A stretch of DNA of 32,056 nt from an uncultured Clostridia bacterium (GTDB taxonomy: Bacteria; Bacillota; Clostridia; Oscillospirales; Butyricicoccaceae), in contig CAJUSB010000025.1 in NCBI GenBank assembly GCA_910589115.1, positions 1 to 32,056 on the forward strand, in the 5' to 3' direction. Each line of letters opens with the position of its first letter. The first letter of the stretch is position 1. Under the pieces are notes generated by a model, which ran no database searches, was not told where the DNA came from, and saw only the letters and a program-made list of their open reading frames with translations. Positions 30,524 through 32,056 of the stretch are shown here, in pieces. The position numbers and the translations under genes were made by a program.

Positions 30524-31438
30524 ATGCCAATCAAAATCGCTGACAGCCTGCCGGCCAGGGCTGTTCTGGAGAGCGAGAATATATTTGTAATGACCGAGCG
30601 GCGTGCGCTTTCACAGGACATCCGTCCGCTGAAAATCGCGATACTGAACCTGATGCCGCTGAAAATCGTAACGGAAACGCAGATTTTACGCTGCTTATCC
30701 AATACGCCGCTGCAAATTGAAATCGATCTGGTACAGACCCGCACGTATCACTCCAAAAATACGCCGGAGGATCATTTGCTGACCTTCTATAAAACGTTCC
30801 AGGATATTCGGGATAAGAAATATGATGGGTTTATCATCACCGGCGCACCGGTTGAGCTGATGAATTTTGAAGAGGTCGAATACTGGGACGAGCTTTGTGA
30901 GATCATGACGTGGACGAGGGCGCATGTCCATTCTACGCTTCATATCTGCTGGGGGGCGCAAGCGGGTCTGTATTTTCATTATGGGATTCCCAAACATGTG
31001 CTGCCGGAGAAAAAAAGCGGGGTTTTTTACCACCGCGTGCTAACGCCGAAGGAACCGATTTTCCGGGGATTTAATGATGTATTTTTGGTGCCGCATTCCC
31101 GGCATACCGAGGTGCGGGAAGCCGATATTCTTGCCAATCCGTCGCTGCGGCTGCTTTCGCGGTCGGAGGAGGCTGGGGTGCATGTGGTCGAGGCAATGAA
31201 CGGCCGTCAGCTTTTCGTGCTGGGGCATGGGGAGTATGATCGGGATACATTGAAGGCTGAATATATCCGTGACCGGAATAAGGACATGAACCCCAGGATT
31301 CCGGAGCATTATTTTCCGGATGATGACCCATCGCGGGAGCCGCTTGTCCGCTGGCGGTCGCACGCACATTTGTTTTATACCAACTGGCTGAATTATTATG
31401 TATATCAGTCAACGCCGTATGTTATTGAATCCCTGTAA
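30524..31438 (+). CDS. metA: Homoserine O-acetyltransferase, MetA type
   Basis: Activates homoserine in the first committed step of methionine synthesis. The full-length 304-residue MetA shows catalytic Cys142 in HICWGAQ (140-146), His235 and Glu237 in LGHGEYD, and Arg/His-rich VPHSRHTEV (189-197). Residue 111, in TGAPVEL, is Glu. From work on Bacillus-type MetA, Glu at 111 favours acetyl-CoA and Gly favours succinyl-CoA, so the acetyl product is predicted despite the common succinyltransferase annotation. The ATG has AAAGGAG 11-12 nt upstream, a long spacing. The next gene, ndk, follows after 73 nt. Confidence 0.95.
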   Translation: MPIKIADSLPARAVLESENIFVMTERRALSQDIRPLKIAILNLMPLKIVTETQILRCLSNTPLQIEIDLVQTRTYHSKNTPEDHLLTFYKTFQDIRDKKYDGFIITGAPVELMNFEEVEYWDELCEIMTWTRAHVHSTLHICWGAQAGLYFHYGIPKHVLPEKKSGVFYHRVLTPKEPIFRGFNDVFLVPHSRHTEVREADILANPSLRLLSRSEEAGVHVVEAMNGRQLFVLGHGEYDRDTLKAEYIRDRNKDMNPRIPEHYFPDDDPSREPLVRWRSHAHLFYTNWLNYYVYQSTPYVIESL

Positions 31439-31511
31439 GGCGGCCAGCTTTCAGCAGGGCAATTCGTGAAATGATAAAATTTGAAATAATAAAAAAGGAT
31501 GGAATGCGATT

Positions 31512-31910
31512 ATGGAAAGAACTTATATTATGCTGAAACCGGATGCGCTCCGTCGCGGACTGACCGGCGATATCCTTTCCCGTATTGAGCACAAGGGCTA
31601 CCGGATCACTGCAATGAAAACCATGCAGCTGGATGAGCCGATCCTGCGGGAGCATTATGCGCATATTGCAGACAAACCCTTTTTCCCGGAAACTGTGGCA
31701 TATATGACCAGCGGGCCCGTGCTGGCAATGATTGTCGAGGGGGAACAGGCTGTAAAGGGAATGCGTATTCTGATGGGTGCGACCAAGTTTGAGGATGCGG
31801 CAGCGGGGACGATCCGAGGGGATTATGCGCACTCCACGACGGAAAACCTGATCCATGGGTCTGACTCCCTGGAAAATGCGGAAATTGAGATCGCACGTTT
31901 TTTCAAGTAA
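31512..31910 (+). CDS. ndk: Nucleoside diphosphate kinase
   Basis: Transfers the gamma phosphate between nucleoside tri- and diphosphates through a phospho-His. A 132-residue protein with ERTYIMLKPDALRRGL (2-17), the MTSGPVLAMIVEGEQAV segment and active-site His115 in ENLIHGSDS. AAGGATGG lies before the ATG. No clear terminator is visible after it; from 31911 to 32012 no other gene is seen. Confidence 0.97.
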   Translation: MERTYIMLKPDALRRGLTGDILSRIEHKGYRITAMKTMQLDEPILREHYAHIADKPFFPETVAYMTSGPVLAMIVEGEQAVKGMRILMGATKFEDAAAGTIRGDYAHSTTENLIHGSDSLENAEIEIARFFK

Positions 31911-32012
31911 GCCGTATGCAGGATTTCGGGTGCTGCCCTTCTGCCGGAAACGCCAGCTGAGCGGTGTGCACATGGAAAATTATACTCGTGAGCGCTGGAG
32001 CTTGCCGTTTGC

Positions 32013-32056
32013 TCCGCCTGCGCGGCGGGCGGTCTTGCGCAGACGGCGCCAGAGGG
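32013..32056 (+). repeat. Type B dispersed repeat, copy 7 (cut by the right end)
   Basis: A TCCGCCTGCGCGGCGGGC leader, one 17-mer GGTCTTGCGCAGACGGC (32031-32047), then GCCAGAGGG, the left half of the shared middle hairpin, at which point the window stops. Same direction as ndk, about 100 nt after its stop. Confidence 0.8.

Noticed and set aside
1..32056. tRNA or rRNA genes
   Set aside because: No cloverleaf with a TTC-purine-A arm or rRNA signature was recognised on either strand.

Overview
The window looks like chromosomal DNA from a moderately GC-rich, Gram-positive anaerobe of the class Clostridia, probably an Oscillospiraceae/Butyricicoccaceae-type gut bacterium. The grounds are AGGAGG-type ribosome sites, a T-box leader on the ilv operon, a perfect CIRCE operator before groES-groEL, the gerS/ydcC-alr-ndoA neighbourhood known from endospore formers, an oxygen-labile type of IlvD, and an SLH-anchored surface protein. 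Placement below class is inference.

Layout. (1) 1-2375: a glycogen-debranching enzyme on the minus strand with its own promoter. (2) 2582-9266: a minus-strand branched-chain amino acid operon, ilvB-ilvN-ilvC-GNAT-small Cys protein-ilvD. It is driven by a consensus promoter and a T-box riboswitch whose likely specifier is GUC (valine). (3) 9398-13592, plus strand: a DUF421/DUF4363 membrane pair, an atypical Amidase_3-SH3 protein, a 163-bp MITE-like palindrome, a YbaK-type tRNA deacylase and a CaCA antiporter. (4) 13613-14235, minus strand: a ProX-type tRNA-editing protein. (5) 14309-17577, plus strand: nnrD, a GerS/YdcC-like lipoprotein, alr and a MazF/EndoA toxin with no visible antitoxin. 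(6) 18019-19791: two unrecognised proteins and an AT-rich methyltransferase that looks acquired. (7) 20121-23680: an RlmL/YpsC-like rRNA methyltransferase, then groES-groEL. (8) 24093-29795: a 1,900-residue secreted InlB-B-repeat protein with three SLH domains. (9) 29944-31910: an unlisted 50-residue reverse-strand gene, metA (acetyl type by residue 111) and ndk.

The most distinctive feature is a family of interspersed, GC-rich, hairpin-forming repeats, with seven copies in 32 kb. Type A (1-158, 6486-6699, 10474-10680) ends in a long hairpin whose arms differ between copies but mostly still pair around a conserved AAAGGA loop. Type B (17651-17778, 19883-20094, 23731-23817, 32013-32056) begins with up to nine tandem 17-bp units. 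Both share a middle hairpin and a CGCCTGCGGGCGGGACG core. Most lie just after a gene's stop codon, one lies inside the ilv operon, and both ends of the window fall inside copies.

I do not see a clear new defence system, biosynthetic cluster or CRISPR array. The repeat family, the MITE-like element, the GNAT/Cys-protein insert in the ilv operon, the mosaic surface protein and a possible structured leader before the CaCA antiporter are the items most worth checking.
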